Assembly (NCBI GenBank): GCA_043757045.1
Contig: JAYVQC010000130.1
Span: 1 to 25,328 of the forward strand
Direction of reading: 5' to 3'
Source of the DNA: JANNGC01 sp043757045
GTDB lineage: Bacteria > Verrucomicrobiota > Verrucomicrobiia > Limisphaerales > SIBH01
DNA: 25,328 nt
Positions within the stretch are counted from its first letter, which is position 1, and each line of letters starts with the position of its first letter. Made by a program: the position numbers and the translations under genes. The notes under the pieces were generated by a model. It searched no databases. It worked only from the letters and a program-made list of their open reading frames with translations, and had not been told where the DNA came from. Positions 1 through 8,911 of the stretch are shown here, one piece after another.

Positions 1-2994
1 CGCGCCGATGACGATGTTGTGGTTTTCCAATTCGCGGCCGTCGTCGGCGAGAATTGAAATGGAACCATTCTTGTTGAGAACGATGTTGTTGCCGTCTTCA
101 AGTTCGACGACGCGGAGTTCGTTGTAACGAACGAGACCGTCGTGCTTCGGCTTGATGATCGGCTGCTTGAACACGCCGGATGCGACACCGCCCGTATGGA
201 ACGTGCGCATGGTGAGCTGCGTGCCGGGTTCGCCGATGGACTGCGCGGCGATGATGCCGACGGCTTCACCGAGCTTGACCGGCAGGCCGGTGGCGAGGTT
301 GCGGCCGTAGCAGTTGCGGCAGATGCCGTGCTTGCTTTCGCAAGTGAGCACGGAACGAATCTTCACCTTCTCCACGCCTGACGCATCGACTTCCTTGGCC
401 TTCACTTCGTCAACCTCGACGTTGGCCTGGACAATCTTCACCTTTGGATTGCGCGGGTCGGCGATGTCGTCACAGAGGAAACGGCCCACGAGCCGCTCTG
501 AGAGCTTCACCACTTCGTCCTCGCCTTCATAGATGGCGCTGACCCAGATGCCGTTGCTCGTGCCGCAATCTTCCAGGCGGATGATCACGTCCTGCGACAC
601 GTCCACGAGCTTGCGCGTCATGTAGCCGGAGTCGGCGGTCTTGAGCGCGGTGTCGGCGAGACCCTTGCGGGCGCCGTGCGTCGAGATGAAGTACTCGAGC
701 ACCGTGAGACCTTCACGGAAGTTCGAGAGAATGGGCTTCTCGATGATGTCGCCGCTGGGCTTGGCCATCAGTCCGCGGAGACCCGCGAGCTGACGCACCT
801 GCTGTTTGTTACCGCGCGCGCCGGAGTCCACCATCAGGCTGATGGGGTTGTATTCCTTCTTGCCCTGGTTGGCGTCAAAGGTCTTAAGCATGACGCCCGA
901 AATCTGGTCGGTGCAATGCGTCCAGATGTCCACGATCTTGTTGTAGCGCTCGCCGGTCGTGATGACGCCCTTGCGGTACTGCTTCTCGATTTCGGCGATC
1001 TGCTTGTGCGCGTTGTCAATTTCCTGCTGCTTCTCCTTCGGGATGATCATGTCATCAATGCCGATGGAGGTGCCGGACTTGCTGGCTTCGCGGAAGCCGG
1101 CCTCTTTCAATTTGTCGAGCGTGACGACTGTGCGTTCATGTCCGCAGACTTTGTGGCAACGCCAGATCAAGTCACCGAGTTGCGCCTTGCCGCAGCTCTT
1201 GTTGTAGAAGCCGAGTTCGTCGGGCCAGATTTCGCTGAAGATGACGCGGCCCACGGTGGTCTCGATGACTTTCAGTTCCGAGTTGCCGTAGGTGGTCTTC
1301 TTGCCGAAGTCCGGGTTCGCGAGGCGCACGCGGTCGTGCGTCTTCAACGCGCCGTCGCTGTTGGCGAAGATGACTTCGTCCTTCGCGCCGAAGAGCGGGA
1401 TGTGCTGGCCTTCCTTGCGCGCCGCGCGGGGTTCCGCCGTCAGGTAGTAACAGCCGAGCGTGATGTCCTGCGTCGGCGTCATGATCGGCTTGCCGCTCGA
1501 AGGCGAGAAGATGTTGTTCGTCGCCATCATCAGGAGACGCGCTTCCAACTGCGCCTCCACGGAGAGCGGAACGTGAACGGCCATTTGATCGCCGTCGAAG
1601 TCCGCGTTGTAAGCGGTGCAAACCAGCGGATGAATACGAATCGCCTCGCCTTCAATCAACACCGGCTCGAACGCTTGAATCGACAAACGGTGCAGGGTAG
1701 GGGCGCGGTTGAGCATCACCGGATGGCCCTTGGTCACTTCTTCCAAGATGTCCCAGACCTCGGGCGACTGGCGCTCGATCATCTTCTTAGCCGAGCGCAC
1801 GGTATGCACGTAGCCGAGTTCCTTGAGGCGGCGAATGATGAACGGCTCGAACAGCACGAGCGCCATCTTCTTCGGCAAGCCGCATTGATGCAGCTTGAGT
1901 TCCGGTCCGATGACGATGACGGAACGGCCCGAGTAATCCACGCGCTTGCCGAGCAAGTTCTGACGGAAGCGGCCCGACTTGCCCTTCAGCATGTCGGAGA
2001 GCGATTTGAGCGAACGGTTGCCCGCGCCGGTGACGGCACGGCCATGACGACCGTTGTCGAAGAGCGCGTCCACGGCTTCCTGCAACATACGCTTCTCGTT
2101 GCGGATGATGACTTCCGGCGTCTTGAGCTGGAGCAGGTTCTTCAACCGGTTGTTGCGGTTGATGACGCGGCGATACAGATCGTTCAGATCGGACGTCGCG
2201 AAACGTCCGCCTTCGAGCGGCACGAGCGGGCGCAAGTCCGGCGGAATCACCGGCAGCACCGTGAGGATCATCCATTCCGGATGCGTCTTCGAGGCGTGGA
2301 ACGCCGAGAGCAGCTTGATGCGCTTGGCGATCTTCTTGCGAATCTGCTTCGACTTTGTCTCGGTCATCGCGACCTGCAACTCTTCGACGGCTTTCACCAA
2401 GTTGACCTGCGCGAGGCCATCCCGCACGGCTTCCGCGCCCATCTTGGCGATGAAGGCGTCGGGTCCGTAGGTTTCGCGCGCTTCGCGATACTCGTTCTCG
2501 CTGAGCAACTGGTGCAACAGGAGCGGCGTGGACTTGGGATCGAGGACCATGTAGTCCTCGTAATAGATCACGCGCTCAAGATTGCGCGCCGTCACGTCCA
2601 GTACGAGGCCGAGGCGCGAGGGCATGCACTTGAAGAACCAGATGTGCGAGACCGGCACGGCCAGTTCGATGTGGCCCATGCGCTCGCGGCGCACGCGCGC
2701 CAGCGTCACTTCGACGCCGCAACGGTCGCAGACCACGCCGCGATGCTTGATGCGCTTGTACTTGCCGCACGAGCACTCCCAGTCCTTGACGGGACCGAAG
2801 ATGCGCTCGCAGAACAAGCCGCCTTTTTCCGGCTTGAACGTGCGGTAATTGATCGTTTCAGGATTCTTGACCTCGCCCTTGGACCACGAGCGAATCGCCT
2901 CGGGCGACGCCACCGAGATGGCGACGTGCTCGACCTGATTCACCTTGTCCAAACCCAGCAACTCCCGTGTCGTTTCTTTGCTGCCTGTCATCAT
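1..2994 (-). CDS. rpoC: RNA polymerase beta' subunit, 3' end outside window
   Basis: Catalytic large subunit of DNA-dependent RNA polymerase. An open frame runs from tandem ATG codons (2994, 2991) to the window edge, giving 998 residues with no stop, so roughly the last quarter to third is missing. Visible landmarks: N-terminal zinc site C74, C76, C89, C92; the active-site motif NADFDGD at residues 463-469 (positions 1588-1608), whose three Asp bind the catalytic Mg2+; the second zinc site C810, C885, C892, C895; and the bridge-helix/trigger-loop start GEAVGIIAAQSIGEPGTQ near residue 907. It lies 36 nt downstream of rpoB, so the two are almost certainly one operon. No Shine-Dalgarno is visible before the ATG pair. 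Family identity is certain; which of the two ATGs is used is not. Confidence 0.98.
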   Translation of the reverse strand, partial: MMTGSKETTRELLGLDKVNQVEHVAISVASPEAIRSWSKGEVKNPETINYRTFKPEKGGLFCERIFGPVKDWECSCGKYKRIKHRGVVCDRCGVEVTLARVRRERMGHIELAVPVSHIWFFKCMPSRLGLVLDVTARNLERVIYYEDYMVLDPKSTPLLLHQLLSENEYREARETYGPDAFIAKMGAEAVRDGLAQVNLVKAVEELQVAMTETKSKQIRKKIAKRIKLLSAFHASKTHPEWMILTVLPVIPPDLRPLVPLEGGRFATSDLNDLYRRVINRNNRLKNLLQLKTPEVIIRNEKRMLQEAVDALFDNGRHGRAVTGAGNRSLKSLSDMLKGKSGRFRQNLLGKRVDYSGRSVIVIGPELKLHQCGLPKKMALVLFEPFIIRRLKELGYVHTVRSAKKMIERQSPEVWDILEEVTKGHPVMLNRAPTLHRLSIQAFEPVLIEGEAIRIHPLVCTAYNADFDGDQMAVHVPLSVEAQLEARLLMMATNNIFSPSSGKPIMTPTQDITLGCYYLTAEPRAARKEGQHIPLFGAKDEVIFANSDGALKTHDRVRLANPDFGKKTTYGNSELKVIETTVGRVIFSEIWPDELGFYNKSCGKAQLGDLIWRCHKVCGHERTVVTLDKLKEAGFREASKSGTSIGIDDMIIPKEKQQEIDNAHKQIAEIEKQYRKGVITTGERYNKIVDIWTHCTDQISGVMLKTFDANQGKKEYNPISLMVDSGARGNKQQVRQLAGLRGLMAKPSGDIIEKPILSNFREGLTVLEYFISTHGARKGLADTALKTADSGYMTRKLVDVSQDVIIRLEDCGTSNGIWVSAIYEGEDEVVKLSERLVGRFLCDDIADPRNPKVKIVQANVEVDEVKAKEVDASGVEKVKIRSVLTCESKHGICRNCYGRNLATGLPVKLGEAVGIIAAQSIGEPGTQLTMRTFHTGGVASGVFKQPIIKPKHDGLVRYNELRVVELEDGNNIVLNKNGSISILADDGRELENHNIVIGA

Positions 2995-3030
2995 AATAAA
3001 TGTAGTTACGAATTGGTTCGCTGAGATGGT

Positions 3031-6000
3031 TTAGCCGAGGCTCGCCAGAGCGTTCGGTTCCGCCGGCGCGTCGAGCTGGTTGGTGTAGCCAACCTTCACG
3101 TCCATGCCGAGCGACTGCATTTCCTTCACGAGCACGTTGAACGATTCCGGGATGCCGGCTTCGAGGGAGTTGTCGCCCTTGACGATGCTCTCGTAAATAC
3201 GTGTGCGACCTTGCACGTCGTCGGACTTCACGGTCAGGAGTTCCTGCAACGTGTAGGCCGCGCCGTAGGCTTCCATCGCCCACACTTCCATTTCGCCGAA
3301 ACGCTGGCCGCCGTATTGCGCCTTGCCGCCCAGCGGTTGCTGGGTGACGAGCGAGTACGGCCCGACCGCGCGGGCGTGAATCTTGTCCGCGACCAAGTGG
3401 CCGAGCTTCATCATGTAAATGTAGCCAACGACGATTTCCTGGTCGAACTGCTCGCCGGTGCGGCCGTCGGTCAGCTTGACCTTGGCGTGCTCCGGCAGCT
3501 TGGCTTCCTTGAGGTAGCCGCGGATTTCTTTTTCCTTGATGCCGTCGAAAACCGGCGTGGCGAACTTCAAGCCGAGCAGCTTCGCCGCCCAGCCCAAGTG
3601 GGTCTCGAGCACCTGCCCGACGTTCATGCGCGAAGGCACGCCCAGCGGGTTCAGCACGATGTCCACCGGCGTTCCGTCTTCGAGGAACGGCATGTCTTCT
3701 TCCGGCACGATCTTCGCGACGACGCCCTTGTTACCGTGGCGTCCGGCCATCTTGTCACCGACCGAGAGCTTGCGCTTCGAGGCGATGTACACTTTGACCT
3801 GCTTGATGATGCCGGCGTCCACTTCGTCGCCGGCCTCGACACGTTCCATCTCCTGGTTCTGCTGTTCCTGGAGTTCGTCGAACTTCTTTTTGAAGGTGCC
3901 GATGATTTCGTTGATCTTGTTGCGAATCGGCGACGGGTCGATCTCAATGCGATCGTACACCGTGGCCAGCTTGCGCAGCAGCGTCTTCGTGATCTTGCGG
4001 TTCGCCGGGATGATGATCTCGCCGGTCTCGCTGTTCACGACATCGAGCGGAATCTTTTCCCCGAGCAGGATGTTCGAGAGCGCCTCGGTCAACTGGTCGC
4101 GAAGCTCTTCGATCTTCTGCTTGTAATCCTCCTGCAACTGCTTCGCGGCCTTCTTGCCTTCGGAAGCGGGCGCGAGGTCCTTCTTCTCGGAATCTTTTTT
4201 CGAGGAGACCTTCACATCCATGACGATGCCGTAGGTGCCCGAAGGAACCTTGAGCGACGTATCTTTCACGTCGGCGGCTTTTTCACCGAAGATGGCGCGG
4301 AGCAGGCGCTCTTCCGGCGCGAGTTCCGTTTCCGACTTCGGCGTGATTTTGCCGACGAGGATGTCGCCCGGCTTCACTTCGGCACCGACACGGATCACGC
4401 CGTCCGGCCCGAGATTCCTGAGCGCTTCTTCGCCTAGGTTCGGGATGTCGCGGGTGATTTCCTCCGGCCCGAGCTTCGTGTCGCGGGCGCCCACTTCAAA
4501 TTCATCAATGTGAATCGAAGTGAAGATGTCGTCCTTGCCGATGCGTTGGCTGATGAGGATGGCGTCCTCGAAGTTATAGCCGTTCCACGGCATGAACGCG
4601 ACGAGCACGTTCCGTCCGAGGGCGAGTTCGCCGCCATCAGTGCAAGGACCGTCCGCAAGAACCTGGCCCTTTTTGATGCTGTCACCTTTCTTGACAAGAA
4701 TCTTTTGATTGATGCACGTCGCGGCATTGGAACGCATGAACTTCCGCACTTCATACACGGACACACCGTTGGCCGGGTCGTGTTTGATGCGTTTCTTGCC
4801 TTCCGGCATTTTGCCGTTGTCGGTGATGATGATCTGGCTGCCGGTGACGGAGGCCACCTTGCCGGCCTCTTCGGCCACGAGCACGGCGCGCGAATCGCGG
4901 GCCACGCGGTCTTCCAAACCGGTCGCCACGAACGGCGCTTCGGTGATGAGCAGCGGCACGGCCTGACGTTGCATGTTCGAACCCATCAACGCGCGGTTCG
5001 CGTCGTCGTGTTCAAGGAACGGAATCAACGACGCAGCGACGGACACGAGCTGCTTCGGCGACACGTCCATGTAATCCACCTTCTCGGGTTCGACATCAAC
5101 GAAGTCGCCCTTGGCGCGACAGGTCACAGTCTTCGTGAGGAAGTGGCCCTTGTCGTCGAACGGCGCATTGGCCTGCGCGACCACGTAGGTTTCTTCACGA
5201 TCCGCCGTGAGATAATCAAGATGCCCGGTGATGCGGCCCTTCTCGACGCGCCGATACGGCGTTTCGAGAAAGCCGAAATCGTTCACGCGCGCAAAGGTCG
5301 CGAGCGAGGCGATGAGGCCGATGTTCGGGCCTTCGGGCGTTTCCACGGGGCAGATGCGGCCGTAGTGCGAAGGATGCACGTCACGGACTTCAAAGCCGGC
5401 ACGATCACGCGAGAGACCGCCTGGTCCGAGCGCCGACAAGCGGCGCTTATGGGTCAACTCGGCGAGCGGATTGATCTGATCCATGAACTGCGAGAGCTGT
5501 GAACGTCCGAAGAAGTCGCGGATGACCGCCGACAGCGCCTTCGGATTGATGAGCTTCTGCGGCGTCATCGTTTCGAGGCTCTGATCGAACAGGGTCATGC
5601 GCTCTTTCACGAGACGCTCCGTGCGCGCCAGGCCGACGCGGCACTGGTTGGCGAGCAATTCACCGACAGTACGCACGCGGCGGCTGCCCAAGTGATCAAT
5701 GTCGTCCAGTGAGCCTTCGCCCTTTTTCAAGCGCAGCAAGTATTTCGTCGCCGCGATCAAATCGTCCTTGGTCAGGATGCGCGAATCGCCGGCGTCCTTG
5801 AGACCAAGCTTCTGGTTGATCTTGTAGCGGCCGACACGACCGAGGTCGTAGCGTTTCGCATCGAAGAACAACCGCTTGATCAGCGCCTTGGCGTTCGCCG
5901 CCGTCGGCGGATCCCCGGGACGCAGGCGGCGGTAAATATCCTTCAGCGCCTCTTCCTCGTTCTTGGTCGGATCCTTCTTCATGCACTTGATGACGATGCC

Positions 6001-6894
6001 GTCATCAACCGTGGTGTCCACGACGCGAATCTTGTTCACGCCGAGTTCCGCGATCTGCTTCACGACCGCCTTGGAGAGCGGTTCGAAAGCGCGTGCGACC
6101 ACAATGCCCTTGTCCGCGTCCATCGCGTCTTCAATGAGCACCTTGTTCTGAATGTTTTCGAGCTTCTCGGCTTCCTTCACGGTCAATTCCTCGATGTCGT
6201 AGAACATCTGGAGGATTTCCGCGTCGGAGCCGGTTTTCTTCGGGCCGCTGTCCTTTTCCTTGCCGGTGCTGTCGAAATTCGCGAGCGCGCGGAAGAAGGT
6301 GGTGGTCAAAAACTTCCGGCGGCGCTTCTTGCGGTCGAGATAGACATAGAGCATGTCGCTCGTATCGAACTGCGCCTCATACCATGAGCCACGATCCGGG
6401 ATGATGCGGAAGCTGTGCAACATCTTGCCGTTCGCGTGCTGCGACGCCTCGAAGGCGAGACCTGGCGAGCGATGCAACTGGCTGACGATGACGCGTTCCG
6501 CACCATTGATCACGAACGTGCCCTGCGGCGTCATCAGGGGCAGTTCGCCCATGAATACCTTTTCCTCCTTAGCACCCTTTTCTTCCTTGAGCTTGAAGGT
6601 GACGTAGAGCGGAGCGCCGTAGGTCACGCCTTCGCGGAGGCATTCGAGCCAGTCAATCTTGGGGGCGCCGATTTCGTAGCTGTCAAAGTCCAGCACGCAC
6701 TTGCCGTCGTAACTTTCAATGGGGAACACCTCGGTGAAAACCGCCTGCAAGCCCATGTTTTTGCGCTTGCTGGGCGAGAGGTCGAGTTGCAGGAATTCCT
6801 TGTAAGAATTCGTCTGCAATTCGATCAGGTTCGGGGGTGCGATCGGCTCCTTGATTTTGCCGAAGTTAATTCTTTCGTTTGCTCGCGATGCCAT
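3031..6894 (-). CDS. rpoB: RNA polymerase beta subunit
   Basis: Beta subunit of RNA polymerase, 1287 residues with the chosen start, slightly shorter than the E. coli protein. The ATG at 6894 gives MASRANERINFG, the usual family N terminus. An upstream in-frame GTG at 6951 would add 19 unrelated residues and would lie in the leader hairpin, so it is unlikely. The rifampicin region is at about residues 464-490 (near 5425-5505) and reads SQLSQFMDQINPLAELTHKR. The main drug-contact residues (E. coli Q513, D516, H526, R529, S531) are unchanged, while E. coli S508 and N518 correspond to Arg and Ile. The downstream catalytic stretch KLSVGDKMAGRHGNKG is intact. rpoC follows after 36 nt. No rplJ or rplL precedes it. 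Confidence 0.98.
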   Translation of the reverse strand: MASRANERINFGKIKEPIAPPNLIELQTNSYKEFLQLDLSPSKRKNMGLQAVFTEVFPIESYDGKCVLDFDSYEIGAPKIDWLECLREGVTYGAPLYVTFKLKEEKGAKEEKVFMGELPLMTPQGTFVINGAERVIVSQLHRSPGLAFEASQHANGKMLHSFRIIPDRGSWYEAQFDTSDMLYVYLDRKKRRRKFLTTTFFRALANFDSTGKEKDSGPKKTGSDAEILQMFYDIEELTVKEAEKLENIQNKVLIEDAMDADKGIVVARAFEPLSKAVVKQIAELGVNKIRVVDTTVDDGIVIKCMKKDPTKNEEEALKDIYRRLRPGDPPTAANAKALIKRLFFDAKRYDLGRVGRYKINQKLGLKDAGDSRILTKDDLIAATKYLLRLKKGEGSLDDIDHLGSRRVRTVGELLANQCRVGLARTERLVKERMTLFDQSLETMTPQKLINPKALSAVIRDFFGRSQLSQFMDQINPLAELTHKRRLSALGPGGLSRDRAGFEVRDVHPSHYGRICPVETPEGPNIGLIASLATFARVNDFGFLETPYRRVEKGRITGHLDYLTADREETYVVAQANAPFDDKGHFLTKTVTCRAKGDFVDVEPEKVDYMDVSPKQLVSVAASLIPFLEHDDANRALMGSNMQRQAVPLLITEAPFVATGLEDRVARDSRAVLVAEEAGKVASVTGSQIIITDNGKMPEGKKRIKHDPANGVSVYEVRKFMRSNAATCINQKILVKKGDSIKKGQVLADGPCTDGGELALGRNVLVAFMPWNGYNFEDAILISQRIGKDDIFTSIHIDEFEVGARDTKLGPEEITRDIPNLGEEALRNLGPDGVIRVGAEVKPGDILVGKITPKSETELAPEERLLRAIFGEKAADVKDTSLKVPSGTYGIVMDVKVSSKKDSEKKDLAPASEGKKAAKQLQEDYKQKIEELRDQLTEALSNILLGEKIPLDVVNSETGEIIIPANRKITKTLLRKLATVYDRIEIDPSPIRNKINEIIGTFKKKFDELQEQQNQEMERVEAGDEVDAGIIKQVKVYIASKRKLSVGDKMAGRHGNKGVVAKIVPEEDMPFLEDGTPVDIVLNPLGVPSRMNVGQVLETHLGWAAKLLGLKFATPVFDGIKEKEIRGYLKEAKLPEHAKVKLTDGRTGEQFDQEIVVGYIYMMKLGHLVADKIHARAVGPYSLVTQQPLGGKAQYGGQRFGEMEVWAMEAYGAAYTLQELLTVKSDDVQGRTRIYESIVKGDNSLEAGIPESFNVLVKEMQSLGMDVKVGYTNQLDAPAEPNALASLG

Positions 6895-6951
6895 AATGAC
6901 TTTTTCCGTGGCTGACGCACACGCGTCCGCCGTTTTTTCTGACAACAACAC

Positions 6952-6987
6952 AAGGCAAGCATCCCGCCTCCGGGAAAAACTTGCCTT
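6952..6987 (-). promoter_or_regulatory. stem-loop in the rpoB leader
   Basis: Read on the minus strand, AAGGCAAG (6987-6980) and CTTGCCTT (6959-6952) form a perfect 8-bp outer stem. Inside it CCCG and CGGG form a 4-bp inner stem with loop GAGG, and TTTTT and ATG make an asymmetric internal loop. The structure ends 57 nt before the rpoB ATG. It could be an RNase processing site, a translational control element or an attenuator. Function is inferred; the complementarity is directly visible. Confidence 0.5.
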
Positions 6988-7229
6988 CCAACCGACTAAA
7001 CTGCGTTCCGGCTCACACCGGACAAATACATTTCCAAATTAGTAATCAGTCTGAAGATTTCGGAAGTGATGAGACAGGCCTGCCGCCAAACTGCTCAATT
7101 AAACACGTTTCACTGACTGACCTGCCTATCCGCCAAACGACAAAAAGGCCCCACCCAACGCTTCCTTGACGGAAATTTCGGGTTGGAGTCTGTGTAATTA
7201 GTGTTTCACGCCCAAACGACTGAGGACGG

Positions 7230-7258
7230 AAAGTATGGAACCGCATTTCTGCTGTCAA
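7230..7258 (-). promoter_or_regulatory. candidate sigma-70 promoter for rpoBC
   Basis: On the minus strand a perfect -35 box TTGACA (7258-7253) is followed after 17 nt by TACTTT (7235-7230), a weak -10 match. Transcription starting near 7223 would give a leader of about 330 nt that includes the stem-loop before rpoB. The location in the divergent gap is right, but the poor -10 makes this tentative. Confidence 0.35.
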
Positions 7259-7522
7259 CGGGTTTTCTTTTTCCTCAGGGACTCTGGTGGCCATTCGAGG
7301 GGCGATTCGAGGGGCAACTCGATCCGATTTTTTGAACCCGGAGGCAGCAAAGGCCGGTCGCGCCCAAGAGCGCCGACGTTTTTTGCTTGGTCAACCATCG
7401 CGTGGGCAAGAATGCCGGTGCTCCCTGGCCCTGCCGAAAAATTGTGTCCGCAGTGTCCCGAGGTCCGCCGGTTCTCGCTTTCTCCTTGTCGCCAGCGGGG
7501 GCGCGGCGGGAAATTCCGTGCC

Positions 7523-8338
7523 TTGCAGAAAGCCAAAGATAAAATTCTCGATCCCCAGCCTGGCCTGGCTGCGCCTGCGCTCAAATTCCGTCTCGTCATC
7601 GCCTATGACGGGACGGGCTACGAAGGCTGGCAGGTGCAGAAGACCGGCCTTGGGGTGCAGCAGCGCGTCGAGGAGGCGTTGCAGAAATTGTTTCCCAACG
7701 CGGGCCGGGTCCACGGATCGAGCCGCACGGACACTGGCGTCCACGCCCTCGGCATGGTCGCGCATGTGGAGATTCCCCGGACTGAATTCCGCATGGAGGC
7801 GCGGAAACTCGCCCTCGCGCTCAATGCCTTTCTGCCTCTCGACATCCGCGTGCTCTCTGCCAAACGCGCGCGTCCGAATTTTCACGCGCGCTTTCACGCG
7901 GCCGGAAAACAGTATCGCTACGCCATCTGGAATTTCCCGGTGATGAACCCGCTGCTCCGCGCGCAGGCCTGGCATGTGCCGCAACCGCTCGATGTCACCG
8001 CCATGCGTCGCGCGTCACGCGTCTTCGTGGGCAGACATGATTTCAAATCCTTCGCCGCCAATCGCGGTTACGAAATGGAAACCACCGTCCGCACCGTCAC
8101 GCGTTGTGAACTGCGGCGCAGTGGGCGCACCTTCAACGTCATCATCGAGGGCGACGGCTTCCTCTACAAAATGTGCCGCGGCATTGTGGGCACGCTCGTG
8201 CAGGTGGGGCAGGGGAAGTTCACCCCCGAAGACGTGCAGGCGATGCTCGGCGCTCGTGACCGTCGTCTCGCGGGCATGACCGCACCCGCGCTGGGGTTGG
8301 TGCTCTGGAAAGTGTTCTATAAAAAAGTTGAGCGCTGA
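7523..8338 (+). CDS. truA: tRNA pseudouridine(38-40) synthase TruA
   Basis: Converts uridines 38-40 of the tRNA anticodon arm to pseudouridine. The family starts its fold at FRLVIAYDGTGYEGWQVQ, the catalytic Asp lies in SSRTDTGVHALG (D70 with this start), and KQYRY carries the conserved Tyr region. The start is uncertain. The frame is open back to ATG 7235, and an in-frame ATG also occurs at 7412, but residues before the TTG at 7523 look like translated non-coding DNA. TTG 7523 gives 271 residues, the usual family size. Two other tRNA-modification genes (trmL, dusB) follow on the same strand. Confidence 0.93.
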   Translation: MQKAKDKILDPQPGLAAPALKFRLVIAYDGTGYEGWQVQKTGLGVQQRVEEALQKLFPNAGRVHGSSRTDTGVHALGMVAHVEIPRTEFRMEARKLALALNAFLPLDIRVLSAKRARPNFHARFHAAGKQYRYAIWNFPVMNPLLRAQAWHVPQPLDVTAMRRASRVFVGRHDFKSFAANRGYEMETTVRTVTRCELRRSGRTFNVIIEGDGFLYKMCRGIVGTLVQVGQGKFTPEDVQAMLGARDRRLAGMTAPALGLVLWKVFYKKVER

Positions 8339-8370
8339 AAATTGAGAGTGGAGAATCGGTCGGCGCGCTT

Positions 8371-8408
8371 TCAGACTCTCGACACTCAACTTTCAACTCT
8401 CAACCAAC
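8371..8408 (+). repeat. TCAACTCTCAAC-type repeat before trmL
   Basis: The gap between truA and trmL is a pyrimidine-rich run of CTCTCGACACTCAACT (8376-8391) followed by more CAACTCTCAACC units. Its 16-nt core differs by one base from a run inside recJ (17480-17495). TTGAGAGT at 8342-8349 and ACTCTCAA at 8396-8403 also make an 8-bp inverted repeat, so the gap could fold into a hairpin just upstream of the trmL start. Confidence 0.6.
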
Positions 8409-8413
8409 TCACG

Positions 8414-8884
8414 ATGCACGTTGTCCTTGTCGAACCCGAAATCCCGCCGAACACCGGCAACGTCGCACGCCTTTGCGCCGCCACGCGCACCACGCTCCAC
8501 CTGATCGAGCCGTTCGGCTTCAAGCTCGACGACGCGCAACTCAAACGCGCGGGCATGGATTACTGGCAGCACGTCGAATGGCGGCGCTGGAAAAACTGGA
8601 GCGAGTTCACCGCCAGCCTGCCGGCGGATGCCCGCCTGTGGTTCATCGAATCCAACGGCGCGCAGCACTACGCCGAAGTGAACTACGGCGCGAATGATTA
8701 CCTCGTCTTCGGTCGCGAGACGGCGGGCCTGCCCAAGGCGCTCCTCGAAGCGAACCGCGAACACTGGCTCCGCATCCCGATGTTCAATGCGGATGCCCGC
8801 TCGCTGAACCTCTCGAACTGCGCCGCGCTCGTGCTCTACGAGGCGCTGCGCCAACAGGGGTTCAGTGGGGAAACGCTGGACTGA
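8414..8884 (+). CDS. trmL: tRNA (cytidine/uridine-2'-O-)-methyltransferase TrmL
   Basis: SPOUT-family methyltransferase; E. coli TrmL (YibK) 2'-O-methylates wobble position 34 of tRNA-Leu isoacceptors. The protein has 156 residues, almost exactly the family length. Motifs: VEPEIPPNTGN at 6-16, FGRETAGLP at 99-107 and IPMFNADARSLNLSN at 121-135, the last two forming the knotted S-adenosylmethionine site. ATG 8414 was chosen because it begins exactly at the family N terminus MHVVLVEPEIPPNTGN; the frame is open upstream to 8342, but those residues are encoded by the repeat before the gene. It probably acts as a dimer in the cytoplasm. Confidence 0.95.
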   Translation: MHVVLVEPEIPPNTGNVARLCAATRTTLHLIEPFGFKLDDAQLKRAGMDYWQHVEWRRWKNWSEFTASLPADARLWFIESNGAQHYAEVNYGANDYLVFGRETAGLPKALLEANREHWLRIPMFNADARSLNLSNCAALVLYEALRQQGFSGETLD

Positions 8885-8911
8885 CGAATGTCGAGGGCGG
8901 GTGGGGAACAG

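Larger units (their letters stand above)
6895..7522. other. non-coding divergent region between rpoB and truA
   Basis: About 630 bases without a convincing gene. It must hold the control region of rpoBC (minus) and probably that of truA (plus). It contains a stem-loop close to rpoB, a candidate minus-strand promoter at 7230-7258, and a tandem 12-bp-period direct repeat (ATTCGAGGGGC at 7293 and 7305). The stretch 7020-7260 is AT-richer than its surroundings. Short ORFs on either strand here show no recognisable protein features. Confidence 0.7.

Noticed and set aside
676..3024. 782-codon open frame on plus, opposite rpoC
   Set aside because: It is an antisense shadow of the highly GC-biased rpoC codons, with Arg/Ala/His/Asp-rich sequence and no domain. 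RpoC on minus has intact catalytic motifs.
3211..5502. Long plus-strand frames opposite rpoB (408 and 330 codons)
   Set aside because: They lie fully within rpoB, have shadow composition and no recognisable motif.
7046..7294. 82-codon minus ORF in the rpoB-truA gap
   Set aside because: No motif, no ribosome binding site, and it overlaps the candidate rpoB promoter.
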